From UBA6168 sp031426435 (lineage in GTDB: Bacteria > Bacteroidota > Bacteroidia > Chitinophagales > Saprospiraceae), in NCBI GenBank assembly GCA_031426435.1, contig JANPLH010000062.1, positions 1-11,958 of the forward strand: DNA of 11,958 bases, in the 5' to 3' direction. Under the pieces are notes generated by a model. The model had not been told where the DNA came from. It worked only from the letters and a program-made list of their open reading frames with translations, and searched no databases. Position numbers and translations under genes: made by a program. Shown one piece after another: positions 1 to 8,800 of the stretch (the stretch's first letter is position 1; every line of letters starts with the position of its first letter).

Positions 1-40
1 TAACAGTACCGAGGCCTTCAACTTCCAAATTAGATTAGAA

Positions 41-739
41 TCAATTCCCGAGCATTCCGCCCGTCATTTCCTGAAATTCTTCCATTGTCATTTTCTGATA
101 GCCTTCTGGCACTGAAAAGACGCCCTCTGGCAATTTATCGGAAACTTCGGTGGCCTTGAAAACCATTTCCATGCCTTGTCCAGCATCAATAATCATTTCA
201 AGGGGATAGCCTTTTAGCCCCAATTTTTTATCCTTCTTTTTGATTCCAACTGGTGGCTGGATTTTTTCGGTGATATAGTATTTCATGGTCATGCCATTGT
301 CCATCGTAACGGAGGCCTTGTAACATGGGTAGCCAGCGATTTCCTTCTTGTCGCTTTCGTCGTACTTCACTTCCGACATGTCATCCACGTTCATAAAATT
401 GTAGTTCTTGGTCATGTCTTCTTCCTTTAGGCCAATCAATTGGATTTTTTGGCCCAACATGTCCATCAAAATAACGCCATCTGTTGGGTTTTTGATGGGG
501 ATGATGGTCTGAACCTTCATCATGCCGCCGAGCATGTCCATGTCCATTCGCTGTTGCTCACCGGAGAAATAGAAATTCAAAGTGGAACCAGCGAGCATGG
601 CCATTTCAGGGTTTGCTTCAGCGTCGGCTTCCATTTCAAATTTGACCATACCCTGCTTGATTTTCTTTTGGGCAATGGCCGGTGATGCGAAGGCCAAAAT
701 TGCCAAGAACAACAAGCTGAAATTCAGGATTTTTTTCAT
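41..739 (-). CDS. Met-rich exported DUF4412-like protein
   Basis: 232-residue protein of unknown function, probably periplasmic or outer-membrane associated. A clear signal peptide is visible: MKK, a hydrophobic core at about residues 5-18, and an AIA|Q cleavage site near residue 23. The mature part is predicted beta-rich, with one Cys in the phrase IAGYPCYKA followed by MKYYITEKI. That phrase resembles the 'GYKCKKY' region of DUF4412-type secreted proteins, and I assign the family from this and the overall layout, so it is tentative. About 25 of 232 residues are Met, clustered as in RMDMDMLGGMM. The start codon is followed by AAA codons and preceded by an A-rich leader, as is usual in Bacteroidota. 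It lies 104 bp after the exonuclease gene and has a candidate promoter of its own at 789-796. The stop codon is TGA. The gene is complete; its ligand or role is unknown. Confidence 0.85.
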   Translation of the reverse strand: MKKILNFSLLFLAILAFASPAIAQKKIKQGMVKFEMEADAEANPEMAMLAGSTLNFYFSGEQQRMDMDMLGGMMKVQTIIPIKNPTDGVILMDMLGQKIQLIGLKEEDMTKNYNFMNVDDMSEVKYDESDKKEIAGYPCYKASVTMDNGMTMKYYITEKIQPPVGIKKKDKKLGLKGYPLEMIIDAGQGMEMVFKATEVSDKLPEGVFSVPEGYQKMTMEEFQEMTGGMLGN

Positions 740-764
740 TTTTTAGATTTTATGTGTGATAACG

Positions 765-779
765 TCCGGCTTCGCCGGA
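765..779. other. Short perfect hairpin in the leader of the Met-rich gene
   Basis: TCCGGC-TTC-GCCGGA on the plus strand forms a perfect 6-bp GC-rich stem with a 3-nt loop. On the minus strand it falls between the candidate -7 box (789-796) and the start codon at 739, so it would be in the 5' leader. No T-run follows it on the minus strand (the next bases are CGTTATCACAC), so it is not a standard intrinsic terminator for the exonuclease gene. It could be a leader stabiliser or a chance palindrome. Confidence 0.45.
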
Positions 780-788
780 ATGGTGTTG

Positions 789-796
789 CAAAGATA
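789..796 (-). promoter_or_regulatory. Candidate Bacteroidota -7 box (TATCTTTG)
   Basis: The minus strand reads TATCTTTG, an exact match to the TAnnTTTG -7 consensus of the Bacteroidota primary sigma factor. It lies 50 bases upstream of the start codon of the Met-rich protein. A TTG occurs 12 bases further upstream, which is too close for the usual -33 spacing of about 19, so the -33 element is weak or absent. It was picked by consensus match only. Confidence 0.45.
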
Positions 797-843
797 GATG
801 AATCGCATCAACAGAGGGCTTTTGTGGTGCGAATCCATAAGGC

Positions 844-1392
844 TCATGTCCGCCAACTGTCAATATGCTTAACGAAGATTTTTGCCAGGTTCTCGGCATC
901 TGAAATGGCCCGGTGATAGACGCCCGTGAACTCAAAACCCTCAAGTTCCACAACTTTCTTCAAGCCTTTGTAGGTTTTCCAGCGTTTCAGGTCGTGGTAC
1001 TGCCGCCTGATGTTCAAGTGGTTAGGTTCTATCCAATCTGTGTCCAGCTGGTGCAATTGGCAATCTTGAATGAACATGTTCTTGTCAAAAGAACCCCAAG
1101 AACAGAACAGGCACTCCTCATCATCATAAATGCCAGCCCATTCTTGAAAGTCTTCAATCACATCAGGAAATAAGTCGGCCCGATTGATGGAGATTTGGTC
1201 AATGGTCGTTAATTGCCGACAAAACTGGGATAGGTTTGGGTGCAGCACTGGCCTGATAAAGCTGTTGAACACATCTTCCAACTCGCCATAAAGATTGATT
1301 TTCAGTGCCCCTATTTCTATTGTCTCCTGCACCATGTCGGTAGGTTTTCCTTCCCAACAGGTGGCCTCTAAGTCATAAACGATGTAGTTCAT
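844..1392 (-). CDS. DEDDh 3'-5' exonuclease, ERI-1/KapD-like
   Basis: 182-residue single-domain exonuclease of the DnaQ-like DEDDh superfamily; the family cleaves 3' ends of RNA or DNA using two metal ions, in the cytoplasm. All catalytic motifs are visible: Exo I D7-L-E9 in VYDLEATCW, Exo II Asp103 in SWGSFDKNMF, and Exo III H160-RAIS-D165 in YHRAISDAEN, where His and Asp have the HxxxxD spacing of the h subtype. The DLEATCW start and the FCRQLTTI segment (residues 57-64) resemble the ERI-1/KapD branch rather than the polymerase III epsilon subunit. There is no signal peptide. The start at 1392 puts Exo I at residues 7-9, as expected, and follows an A-rich leader (GAAAAAACA). A heptamer hairpin lies 11 bp upstream. 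Family-level function is secure; substrate (structured RNA, rRNA tail or DNA) cannot be told from sequence. Confidence 0.93.
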   Translation of the reverse strand: MNYIVYDLEATCWEGKPTDMVQETIEIGALKINLYGELEDVFNSFIRPVLHPNLSQFCRQLTTIDQISINRADLFPDVIEDFQEWAGIYDDEECLFCSWGSFDKNMFIQDCQLHQLDTDWIEPNHLNIRRQYHDLKRWKTYKGLKKVVELEGFEFTGVYHRAISDAENLAKIFVKHIDSWRT

Positions 1393-1403
1393 TGTTTTTT
1401 CGA

Positions 1404-1497
1404 GACTTTAGACGATAGACATTAGACATTAGATGGTACAATGCAAAAGGCCAAGGTTCAACGTCTATGGTCTAATGTCTATGGTCTATAGTCCATT
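1404..1497. repeat. Heptamer-built inverted repeat, copy A
   Basis: Left arm of five 7-bp units from 1404 to 1438: GACTTTA, GACGATA, GACATTA, GACATTA, GATGGTA. Right arm of five units from 1463 to 1497: GTCTATG, GTCTAAT, GTCTATG, GTCTATA, GTCCATT. Positions 1407-1434 pair with 1463-1490 at 23 of 28 positions, around a loop of about 28 nt. The right arm ends one base from the stop codon of the giant surface protein (1499); the left arm starts 11 bp from the exonuclease start. On the coding (minus) strand the hairpin is followed by an A-run, not a U-run, which argues against a classical terminator. It occupies most of the 106-bp intergenic gap and shares its unit with the copy at 5772-5872. Confidence 0.85.
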
Positions 1498-1498
1498 T

Positions 1499-4400
1499 CT
1501 ATCTGAACAACTCCATATACCCTTTTTGTACGGTTGTTGTTCCATTGTCAATCCACTCAAGGATATAGTAATAGGTGCCATCCGGCAAATCCGTGTCGTT
1601 CCCCCAAGTGCCGGGCCAACTGTTTCGGTAAGCTTCGGTTTCATAGACCAAGCTGCCCCAAATATTATATACCCAGAGGTGGTTGTTCGGGAACTCCTCG
1701 ATTTTGGCAATGTAAAAGACATCGTTCACATCGTCATTGTTCGGCGAAACCGCCGTAAATATGGTCAATTCTATACATTGAATGAAAATACTTACCGTGG
1801 TTGTGTCACAGCCATTGGGATTGCAGGCTATGTAATGGAAACTGTCCACACGAGCGCAGTGAATGTCATCTGGCACATAGGTAAATGAGTTATCCAAATT
1901 TAGCGTGACGGTTCCGGAAAACAAATCTCCAGGCAAGGTCAAAATCTGAATATCCTCAATGCCACCAAACAAGGTGTCGTTCGCCAAAAAATCAATGACA
2001 ATGGGCGTCCCTTTGATGGTTGTGTCCATGTCCGGCCCCAAGGTGGGCGGGTCGAAATAGGGCTTCACCAAAAAGCAATATCGGATGGTGTCGCAGAAGC
2101 CAAAATCATCGCAGAAAACAAGGCAGGAACTATCCCTACCCTCCACCAATCCTTCATAAAACACGCAAGAACCCGACTCATTGATGGTCATTTCTACATT
2201 GTCAGTGCGTTCATCAGGGCAAATTTCATGTATACTGCCATCCTTGAAACTTCCGGGCAGTTCCGAAATATCCAAGCAGTGCAGCTTTTTTTGCCCAACG
2301 AAAAGGGTGTCGCAATAGGTCTCGGGGTTCGTTTTCCGAACGGAAACATGCAGTTCGGCCAATGCCACATTGCCAAAGGCATCCTCAAAACGGTAACAAG
2401 CAGTATCGGTCCCTATGGCGTAACCATTGTAAAACACGCAACCGCCTTGTACACTGAAATTCACATTGTCAGAATTGTTCTCCGGACAAATATCCACCAC
2501 GCTTACAATTGCACCAAGAAGCAATCCTGCTGGTAGGCAAAAAGTATCAGTCTCCAACAATAAGAAGACCGTGTCGAAATAAACATTGCCGGGCACAACG
2601 CTCACGCTGTAAAGGAGGGTGTCACAGTTGCCCAAATTGTCGCAAAGTTCTAGACATGCAGTTGCTGTTCCGACCGAAAGGCCAAGGTATTCAATACAGA
2701 AGCCAGCGGAATCCAAGCTGAAAGCAACAGGACTGCTACCTGTCGTTGGACATAGATTCTGAATATTGGTGATTGGGCCAGCCAAATTCAATTGATTGGC
2801 ATCAAAGCAAAACTGCTGAGATTGGGTCAATGTAATGGTATCCACTATGCCGTTTGGAAACGGGTGCGAAACCACAATGTCCAATATCGTTGTATCGCAA
2901 AAGCCATTTGCATCGCAAACCACCATACAGGCTGTTTCTTGTCCAATAAGATTGCCTGTTAAAACTAAGCAGCTATCATTAAGCAATTGATAATCAACAA
3001 ATTGCCCGTCAACACAAGCATTGGTCAAGGAGACGATATTGCCTGAGAGCTCGCTGCTGCCAAAGCAAATCGTGTCCATTTCCCCCAAAAGCAAGTTGAC
3101 CTGTTGCGTATCGGTCGAGGTACAATTCACGGAAACATTCACCGTGTCAGAGCAGCCCGAAACAGTATCTGTCGCAATGAGTTCGTGATTGCCCGGAGAC
3201 AACTGCAATGAAAAACCTCCCACACATATTGGCAAACTGCCAGTATAAGGTTGGCCATTGTCCGTAAGGACATAATCAGCAAGCAAGAGCGATGGAATCT
3301 CGGCACATAGCTGCGCATTGGATTGACAATCAGGTACTTGAAGTACAACAACAGCGTCTTCAAATACCCCGTTAGCATCGTTTGGAACCACAATGGAAAC
3401 GGTATCCAAGCTGATGGCCCCGCACGACAAACGCTCGGTGGAAAGGACGAATGAAAGCGTTTGCCCCAAATACAAGGATGGGTCAAAACTGAGGGTCGAA
3501 GCATGTTCATTACTATCACTCAGCATGTTGATGTTCGCTGGCGCAATGGCTGACCAAGCTAAATGGTAGCTCATTGTATCACAAGGAATAGCCCCAAGGG
3601 TCGTCGAATACAACCCGGAAAGTGCGCAAAATGTCCGGTCGTTCCCCGCATTTTGAAGCTGTGGCAATGGCACCACGGTTGATATTGAACTGCAAGTATT
3701 GTTCAACAGGCTCTCCACCTTGAGCAATAAATGGCAAGCCGAGTCGGGTTGCAATTGCATCAATTGACTGAAAATCAATGGATTGGCGGGTGAAATAGGC
3801 CCAACGACGTTTTGCTGCGCCAAAACCGCTTCCGTCGTCTGAACGATGCCGTCGCCGTTTTCATCATAGACAAACGACAGTGTGTAATTGTCGGTAGCCA
3901 AATTGGCAGCACTTGACAGCTTGCCCTTTATCGTTACGGATTCGCCAGTGCCATTGCAGCTGCTGCTTGCTTCCGTGAAATTAATTTGAATGGGCGAAAC
4001 ACCTGTATTTACAAGCGTCAAAGGCAAATAGTCGCTGCTGCAAGGGGCATTTTGGTCGGGCGTCCAGCCGTTGGGGAATGCACTACAGTTCCAGCCAGAG
4101 CGGATGTTCAAGGCGACATCGTCGCATGTGGAGGTAGTGGCAGCTATTCGGTAGGTAAGGCATTGCCCAGCTTGAAGGGCAGGAACAAAAGCAAAATGAT
4201 TTTGCCCATAAGCTGTCAAACTGAGTGGCACGGGTGGGCCTTGGTTGGTGATATTGGCAATTACGCCAATGTTCAACAAACCGCTGGGGTCTTCAAGCGC
4301 CAACCAGGTAAGGCCTGCATCCGATTGGGCGGCAGTGTTGCAGATTTGAACATCCCATGTGGCCAATCCATTGGTCAGTGGCGCATTGGCAGGGGTCAAA

Positions 4401-5710
4401 GCTGTCAGCGAAAAAGTCGGTGGTTGATTATAGGCAACTGCGCTATTGGCTTGGTCGGTATGCTTGTTTACACAGTTACCAGTGCCAATAAAGCTGGCGT
4501 AATAGCGGTCGGTATAGCTGATGAAAGAGGCAATGTCATAAACATTGTCGCCATTGGAGCTTCCAGTCGGGCTTTTGCAAGAGGGGGTCAGGTTAAGTCG
4601 AAGGTCAAAGGAATAGGTCTGAACTTGATTCAGTGAAGGCACACTTAGCAAGGTGTCAAATTTTGCCACATAGTGCCCATTTGGAAAATCTGAAAGCGGC
4701 CTGATGGAAAAATAGTTGTCGCCATGCACCGGATGACCGGGAATGGACACTTCAACTTGCCCTCCACTAAAGGCGGAAAGCAGCCCCGGGTCAAAGTCAA
4801 AAACCAGCGAATCCACTTTGGTTGATGGCCTTAGCTCGTTGCCAAACCAATCAAAAAAATTGTTGTTCGGAACGAACAATCGCCAGTTCAAAGTGCCATT
4901 GTCGCAACCGATTGGCAATCCGTTCAGGGTATTCGGGAAGTCAAAAACGACCTCGCTTTTCGCCAGCGTAAAGGTTTCATCGAGCGTGTCACAGGAAAGC
5001 AAGGCTCCGTTTTGCTGCGCAAATCCAAAAGCTGAAAAATTGGGAACATCAACAAACTGCGGCGAAAGCGGTCCATTGGCATTCACCAAAAACTTGCCGG
5101 TAAAAGCGACCGTATCGCCCGGTTGAAGCGTAATTCCCAAACCAGTTAGGCAGCTGTGCAAGTTGATTTTGACGGTTTTTTGACCCAAAACTGAGGAAAC
5201 ACCAACTGCTGAAGGCAGTACATTGCAATTGAAACTGGAGCTTCCGTTCTTAATCCGCAAGCTGCCGGCATCAAAAAGGAACAATTGGTTATTGGAAACA
5301 GAGCCGTCTGGATTTCCATATTTGATTTGAAATCCGAGGCTATCGCTGACAGTTACACCGTTGACCACGGCAACCAAGCTCATGGCCACCGAATCGCAGC
5401 CAAGTGCCACTTTTTTGTTGGCAAGCGCTGGGTCAAACGGCTGGGTGTAGTTTGCGTCAGCAAAACCAAACGTCGTTCTATTTACTTGAAAATCAATGAT
5501 TTGAATGCCTGGTGCTGGTAAGTTGGAAATGGCAGTAAAGGTCGAAAACATTTCAGGGCAGTACAAGGCATCTGCACCGGCAAGGAGGCTGGAGCAAGTC
5601 GCAGTCTGAGCGTTTCCCGGTTTGGCAATGGTGCTTTTAGGCTGAAAAACGTTGAGCCGAAGGGAAAAAATCGCAGCCAGCAATAAGACTATCTGCACGG
5701 GTCTATCCAT
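1499..5710 (-). CDS. Giant T9SS-exported surface protein with type B C-terminal sorting domain
   Basis: 1403-residue secreted protein. I place the start at 5710 (MDRPVQIVLLLAA), which gives a hydrophobic export signal at about residues 7-17; the reading frame is open to 5797, but that extension runs through intergenic heptamer repeat and would bury the signal. Order of parts: N-terminal beta-rich, Cys-containing adhesin-like region to about residue 870, with one EF-hand-like loop (DENGDGIVQTTE, residues 616-627); four tandem Cys-rich repeats at 871-1217; an Ig-like/cadherin-like domain with the IDFLANDTL signature of tandem-95/VCBS modules at about 1218-1314; and a gliding-motility-associated (CHU_C, type B T9SS) domain at 1315-1403 with the typical SPNNDDVNDVF, VYNIWGSLVYE and LPDGTYYYIL motifs. 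Members of this class cross the outer membrane by the type IX system and act at or outside the cell surface, often as adhesins; the specific role here is unknown. No enzyme domain is visible. Confidence 0.9.
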   Translation of the reverse strand: MDRPVQIVLLLAAIFSLRLNVFQPKSTIAKPGNAQTATCSSLLAGADALYCPEMFSTFTAISNLPAPGIQIIDFQVNRTTFGFADANYTQPFDPALANKKVALGCDSVAMSLVAVVNGVTVSDSLGFQIKYGNPDGSVSNNQLFLFDAGSLRIKNGSSSFNCNVLPSAVGVSSVLGQKTVKINLHSCLTGLGITLQPGDTVAFTGKFLVNANGPLSPQFVDVPNFSAFGFAQQNGALLSCDTLDETFTLAKSEVVFDFPNTLNGLPIGCDNGTLNWRLFVPNNNFFDWFGNELRPSTKVDSLVFDFDPGLLSAFSGGQVEVSIPGHPVHGDNYFSIRPLSDFPNGHYVAKFDTLLSVPSLNQVQTYSFDLRLNLTPSCKSPTGSSNGDNVYDIASFISYTDRYYASFIGTGNCVNKHTDQANSAVAYNQPPTFSLTALTPANAPLTNGLATWDVQICNTAAQSDAGLTWLALEDPSGLLNIGVIANITNQGPPVPLSLTAYGQNHFAFVPALQAGQCLTYRIAATTSTCDDVALNIRSGWNCSAFPNGWTPDQNAPCSSDYLPLTLVNTGVSPIQINFTEASSSCNGTGESVTIKGKLSSAANLATDNYTLSFVYDENGDGIVQTTEAVLAQQNVVGPISPANPLIFSQLMQLQPDSACHLLLKVESLLNNTCSSISTVVPLPQLQNAGNDRTFCALSGLYSTTLGAIPCDTMSYHLAWSAIAPANINMLSDSNEHASTLSFDPSLYLGQTLSFVLSTERLSCGAISLDTVSIVVPNDANGVFEDAVVVLQVPDCQSNAQLCAEIPSLLLADYVLTDNGQPYTGSLPICVGGFSLQLSPGNHELIATDTVSGCSDTVNVSVNCTSTDTQQVNLLLGEMDTICFGSSELSGNIVSLTNACVDGQFVDYQLLNDSCLVLTGNLIGQETACMVVCDANGFCDTTILDIVVSHPFPNGIVDTITLTQSQQFCFDANQLNLAGPITNIQNLCPTTGSSPVAFSLDSAGFCIEYLGLSVGTATACLELCDNLGNCDTLLYSVSVVPGNVYFDTVFLLLETDTFCLPAGLLLGAIVSVVDICPENNSDNVNFSVQGGCVFYNGYAIGTDTACYRFEDAFGNVALAELHVSVRKTNPETYCDTLFVGQKKLHCLDISELPGSFKDGSIHEICPDERTDNVEMTINESGSCVFYEGLVEGRDSSCLVFCDDFGFCDTIRYCFLVKPYFDPPTLGPDMDTTIKGTPIVIDFLANDTLFGGIEDIQILTLPGDLFSGTVTLNLDNSFTYVPDDIHCARVDSFHYIACNPNGCDTTTVSIFIQCIELTIFTAVSPNNDDVNDVFYIAKIEEFPNNHLWVYNIWGSLVYETEAYRNSWPGTWGNDTDLPDGTYYYILEWIDNGTTTVQKGYMELFR
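1502..1768 (-). other. Type B T9SS sorting domain (gliding-motility C-terminal domain) of the surface protein
   Basis: The last 89 residues (1315-1403) of the giant surface protein. Landmarks: FTAVSPNNDDVNDVFYI opening, the VYNIWGSLVYE strand pair, the W-P-G-T-W-G-N turn, LPDGTYYYILEW, and the closing strand ending in GYMELFR. This matches the CHU_C/TIGR04131 family, a secretion signal for the type IX system that is thought not to be anchored in the same way as type A domains. Assignment rests on motif recognition and is strong. Confidence 0.92.
2060..3100 (-). repeat. Four tandem ~86-residue cysteine-rich protein repeats
   Basis: Within the giant surface protein, residues 871-956, 957-1045, 1046-1133 and 1134-1217 are four diverged copies of one module. 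Three begin with DT(I/V/L) followed by a strand. Cysteines recur at about positions 12, 30, 46-49, 60-63, 62-67 and 68-73 of each module; copies 1, 2 and 4 share the ending CxxxCDxxGxCD. Copy 3 keeps the first four cysteines but has lost the last two (E and V in their place). The DNA has diverged, so this is an old duplication rather than a fresh expansion. Probable function: stiff, disulfide-stabilised stalk between the N-terminal region and the sorting domain (inference). Confidence 0.8.
3830..3865 (-). other. EF-hand-like calcium-binding loop in the surface protein
   Basis: Residues 616-627 read DENGDGIVQTTE. Asp at 1, Asn at 3, Asp at 5, Gly at 6 and Glu at 12 match the 12-residue EF-hand/dockerin loop. 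It sits between beta strands (LSFVY before it), like calcium loops seen in many secreted Bacteroidota adhesins rather than a paired EF-hand domain. Calcium binding is inferred from the loop only. Confidence 0.5.
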
Positions 5711-5771
5711 CTGAGGTTCATTACGAATCTTGATGGAGGGTAGGCTAAAATTGTACCATTTATATTGAAAA

Positions 5772-5872
5772 GACAATAGATAATAGACAATAGGCATTAG
5801 ACTTTAGAGCGGGGGCGTATAAAGTCTAATGTCTATTGTCTAATGTCTATTTTCTATTGTCTATTCTCTACA
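5772..5872. repeat. Heptamer-built inverted repeat, copy B
   Basis: Left arm of five units from 5772 to 5806: GACAATA, GATAATA, GACAATA, GGCATTA, GACTTTA. Right arm of seven units from 5824 to 5872: GTCTAAT, GTCTATT, GTCTAAT, GTCTATT, TTCTATT, GTCTATT, CTCTACA. Positions 5772-5806 pair with 5820-5854 at 31 of 35 positions, two of the mismatches being G-T; the innermost 11 bp are perfect. The 13-nt loop (5807-5819) is GC-rich with five Gs in a row, unlike the AT-rich arms. The right arm ends 3 bases from the stop codon of the 1509-residue protein (5876). The left arm lies 61 bp before the surface-protein start. Arms have unequal unit counts, as expected if units are gained and lost by slippage. 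Confidence 0.88.
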
Positions 5873-5875
5873 TCC

Positions 5876-8800
5876 TCAATCCTTCTTCACTGCTTCAATG
5901 CGCCCCAAGAAGGCAGACGCCGTGGATTCTTCGACGGGTTGTATCTCAATCTGTTCGCCGTTTGGCAACTTGATAATGCGGTCTTTGTCCTTGATTTTCA
6001 ACAAGTTCTCCATGAAACTGGGGTTGTTGGAGACCATGTTGAGGATGCCTTGTTTGTACCCAAGGAAGTAATACATCTGGCTCGGCGACTTGATATAGAC
6101 ATAGAGTCGGTCGTCGTCGTTGGTGGGCATTTTCACCTCGACATAGGCATTGATGATGGTATTCACCATTTCCCCGTCAATGCTCACCAAGCCAATTTTC
6201 GATTTGGTGGAAACAAAGGACTGGTAGTCAACATCCCAAGCCAACGGCACCCGGTCGAATAATACAGTATAGGTATTGCTCTTCTTTGGCAGGTCAAGTG
6301 ACCCCATGCTGATGCCATCTACCGCAATCTGCATATCTGGGCTTTCTGGGAAAAGCTGCCAAACCGCCTTGCGATAGAAAGGAATGTCCTTTGCGTAAAC
6401 AATAGGGTTGGCGTCGAAGGTACTGGACTTAAAGTCGGCAACGATGATTTTCAGGAGGTTGGATGGAATGGGAAACCTCAATCCCATCAGCGCCTCAATG
6501 TCCATGTCCGATTTCATAGCAGAGGTTCCGAGGGTAGAGTCAACGACCATTTCACCAAAACCAGTCTTTAGCGTACCAGTGGCTTCTACGCTTACGTTTT
6601 TCAAGCCGGAGCCCAAACTGAACTTACCATCCATCTCGATTTTGCCCGTCTTGTTGTCAAATACCATTTGGTTGCCACGTGGTATGGTGTTGCCTGTCGT
6701 TGCCCGAAGGGAGTCGGTGAAACTGAACTTGTCCGCCTTTTCGTCAAATTGCAAAATGCCCTTGACGGTCAAAATGGGTCGGTCTTTCCGGAAGAAAAGG
6801 GCGTTCATTACCCTTGGATAGCAGGTCGCTGTTTCTTTGCTGAGGAAAACCCCGGTGAAAACCTGGTCGCCTTCTGGGTTCAAAGGCGTATCGTAGGAAA
6901 TGGCAAGGTCGTTTTTGTCGCCTTCAAAGTTGACGGAAAACCAAGTCTTGTAAGGCATTTTTTCTGAATCCATCTGTGCGAAACCTTGAAAGCCCAGTTT
7001 GGGTTTTTCGGCGCTCAAACTGATAGTGCCCTGAAACTTAGTCTTGTGGTCAATGTAAAAATTTGAGCGCTCATGGATTTCGCCCTTTGCCCTCGTCACG
7101 GAGCGCTTGGTAGAATGGTTGCCCTCCCCTACCCTTGTGCCAACGATTTCCGCAAACTCAATTTCCTGTTTTTTGTCGCCAATATTGTATTCATAAAAAC
7201 CTTTTGCCCGGTACTCCTTCCTTCCCAAAACATTGACCGTCGCACGGTTTATGACGTGGTATTTGCTCAGGGTATCCGCCACAATCCTGGCATTCTTCAA
7301 CTCTGCTATAACACCGCCCGCCGCTATTTCAATGTCACCTGTTTCGGTATAAATAAACGCATCCGAAGCCACGATAAACGGTACACCGCCTACCTTTAGC
7401 AAATTGGTTTTCAAGTCGTAATTGGCTGCTTTTCCTGTAAAATAAAGCGAATCCTGGTCTGGGTGAATGGAGGTAAAGCCACCTGTTTTACCCTCATTGG
7501 CCCGGAAGGTGACGGTCTCCCTGGCCATGTCCCAATCAAATTCGTTGAAAGTGGTTACGTACTGGTTATAAGGCAAAGTGGTCGTCAAGAACTCAGCATT
7601 GGCCTTAAACGTACCTGTTTGCTTATCAAAATCCACGTCTGCATTGAGGTTGGTGGTAGAAAGTGCGATGGCATCAGCATCCAAGGCTTTAATCTTTAGG
7701 TCGGTTGTATCCGATTTGGTGGAATAAGCGCCAAATGCGAAAAGCTTTGAAGTCATGCTTGCCTTGTCCCAGTCAAAAAGCCCCTTACCCTTTAATCCAC
7801 CTGGCGTCAATATCAAAGTGCCTTTTAGGGTATGCCGCCCTTCTTTGTAAATCTCAAAAGGCGCTTCCTTGGAGTTGACGTACATGCTATCCTTGTAAGG
7901 TCGCCAGTCCAATATCACGTCAAAGCCCCGTACTTGGGGCACGGGCACCGGGCCTTTCCTATCCTCCTCCAAGTCAAAGCGTTCCGCGCTTCCTGTCAAT
8001 TGTTGAGGCTTGAAAATCAAGTCCTCCGAGTCAATCTTGGCACCGAGGTAAGCAAGGGTTCCCTTGCCTATCAGCCCCTTGTTGCTGAGGTCAATGGAGC
8101 CAATGTACTGGCCCTTCCCCCTGTAATTTGGAAAGCCCTCTTTCGGCGTCTTTGTTTCAAAACCCAGCGATGTGTCCTCCCTAATCACCAGCGTTTCATC
8201 GAACTCTGGAAAGATGTTCGTGGTGAACATCTTGCCCTTGAAGTGGACGGCGTCCTTGGTGAACTTGTCCAAACTATTGAAACTGAACGGGTTAAGCCTG
8301 AAATAAAAGGAGTCCCGGACGTAGGCGCCTCCCTGTGTTTTTTTATAATCGTAATAAACGAAGCAGTTGCGCTTGCTCTCAATGGAGGGGAACATCTCAA
8401 TGGACTCCCTCCCTGACTTGTTGGCAGGAGCGTCCACCAACAAAACGCCGCCAAGGTGCTCGATTCGGGAGGCGAGCGAATACGCCTCTGGCTTCCCTTC
8501 TTTGCTCACAATTCCAGTTGGCAGATAAAGGTCAAAATAGCGAACGGAATCCAAACTAACATGGAACTTGTTGTAGTCGAAATGAAAACTCTTACCCTCG
8601 AACAAGCCAAACCCAGCAAACAGTCGCCCATCGAAGTCCATGTCCCGGTTGTTTTTCATGCGGATGTTCTCGCCATAAGGCACCAAGCCTACTTTCTGGG
8701 ATTGGCTAAGCTCCATGGTATTTACCCCATTGATAGAAATCGTATTGTCCTTTAGGTCAAAAACACCGTTGGTCTCATTGGTCTCAGAGGTGATTCGAAT

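Noticed and set aside
1393..1498. Heptamer hairpin as an intrinsic terminator
   Set aside because: On the coding strand the stem is followed by an A-run and the next start codon, not by a U-run; the same holds for the copy at 11277-11416. The T-run at 1395-1400 is on the plus strand ahead of the stem, where it would not serve plus-strand termination either.
3986..4636. Plus-strand reading frame of 216 codons
   Set aside because: It is opposite the surface protein and reads as low-information antisense translation, without recognisable motifs.
1433..5759. Shared 10-mer ATGGTACAAT near copies A (1433-1442, plus) and B (5750-5759, minus)
   Set aside because: It sits in different places relative to the two hairpins and in opposite orientation; one shared 10-mer between two AT-rich gaps can be chance.
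5711..5797. Longer start for the giant surface protein at 5797
   Set aside because: The extra 29 codons run through the left arm of the heptamer repeat and an AT-rich leader, and would place the hydrophobic signal about 36 residues inside. The start at 5710 gives a normal signal peptide.
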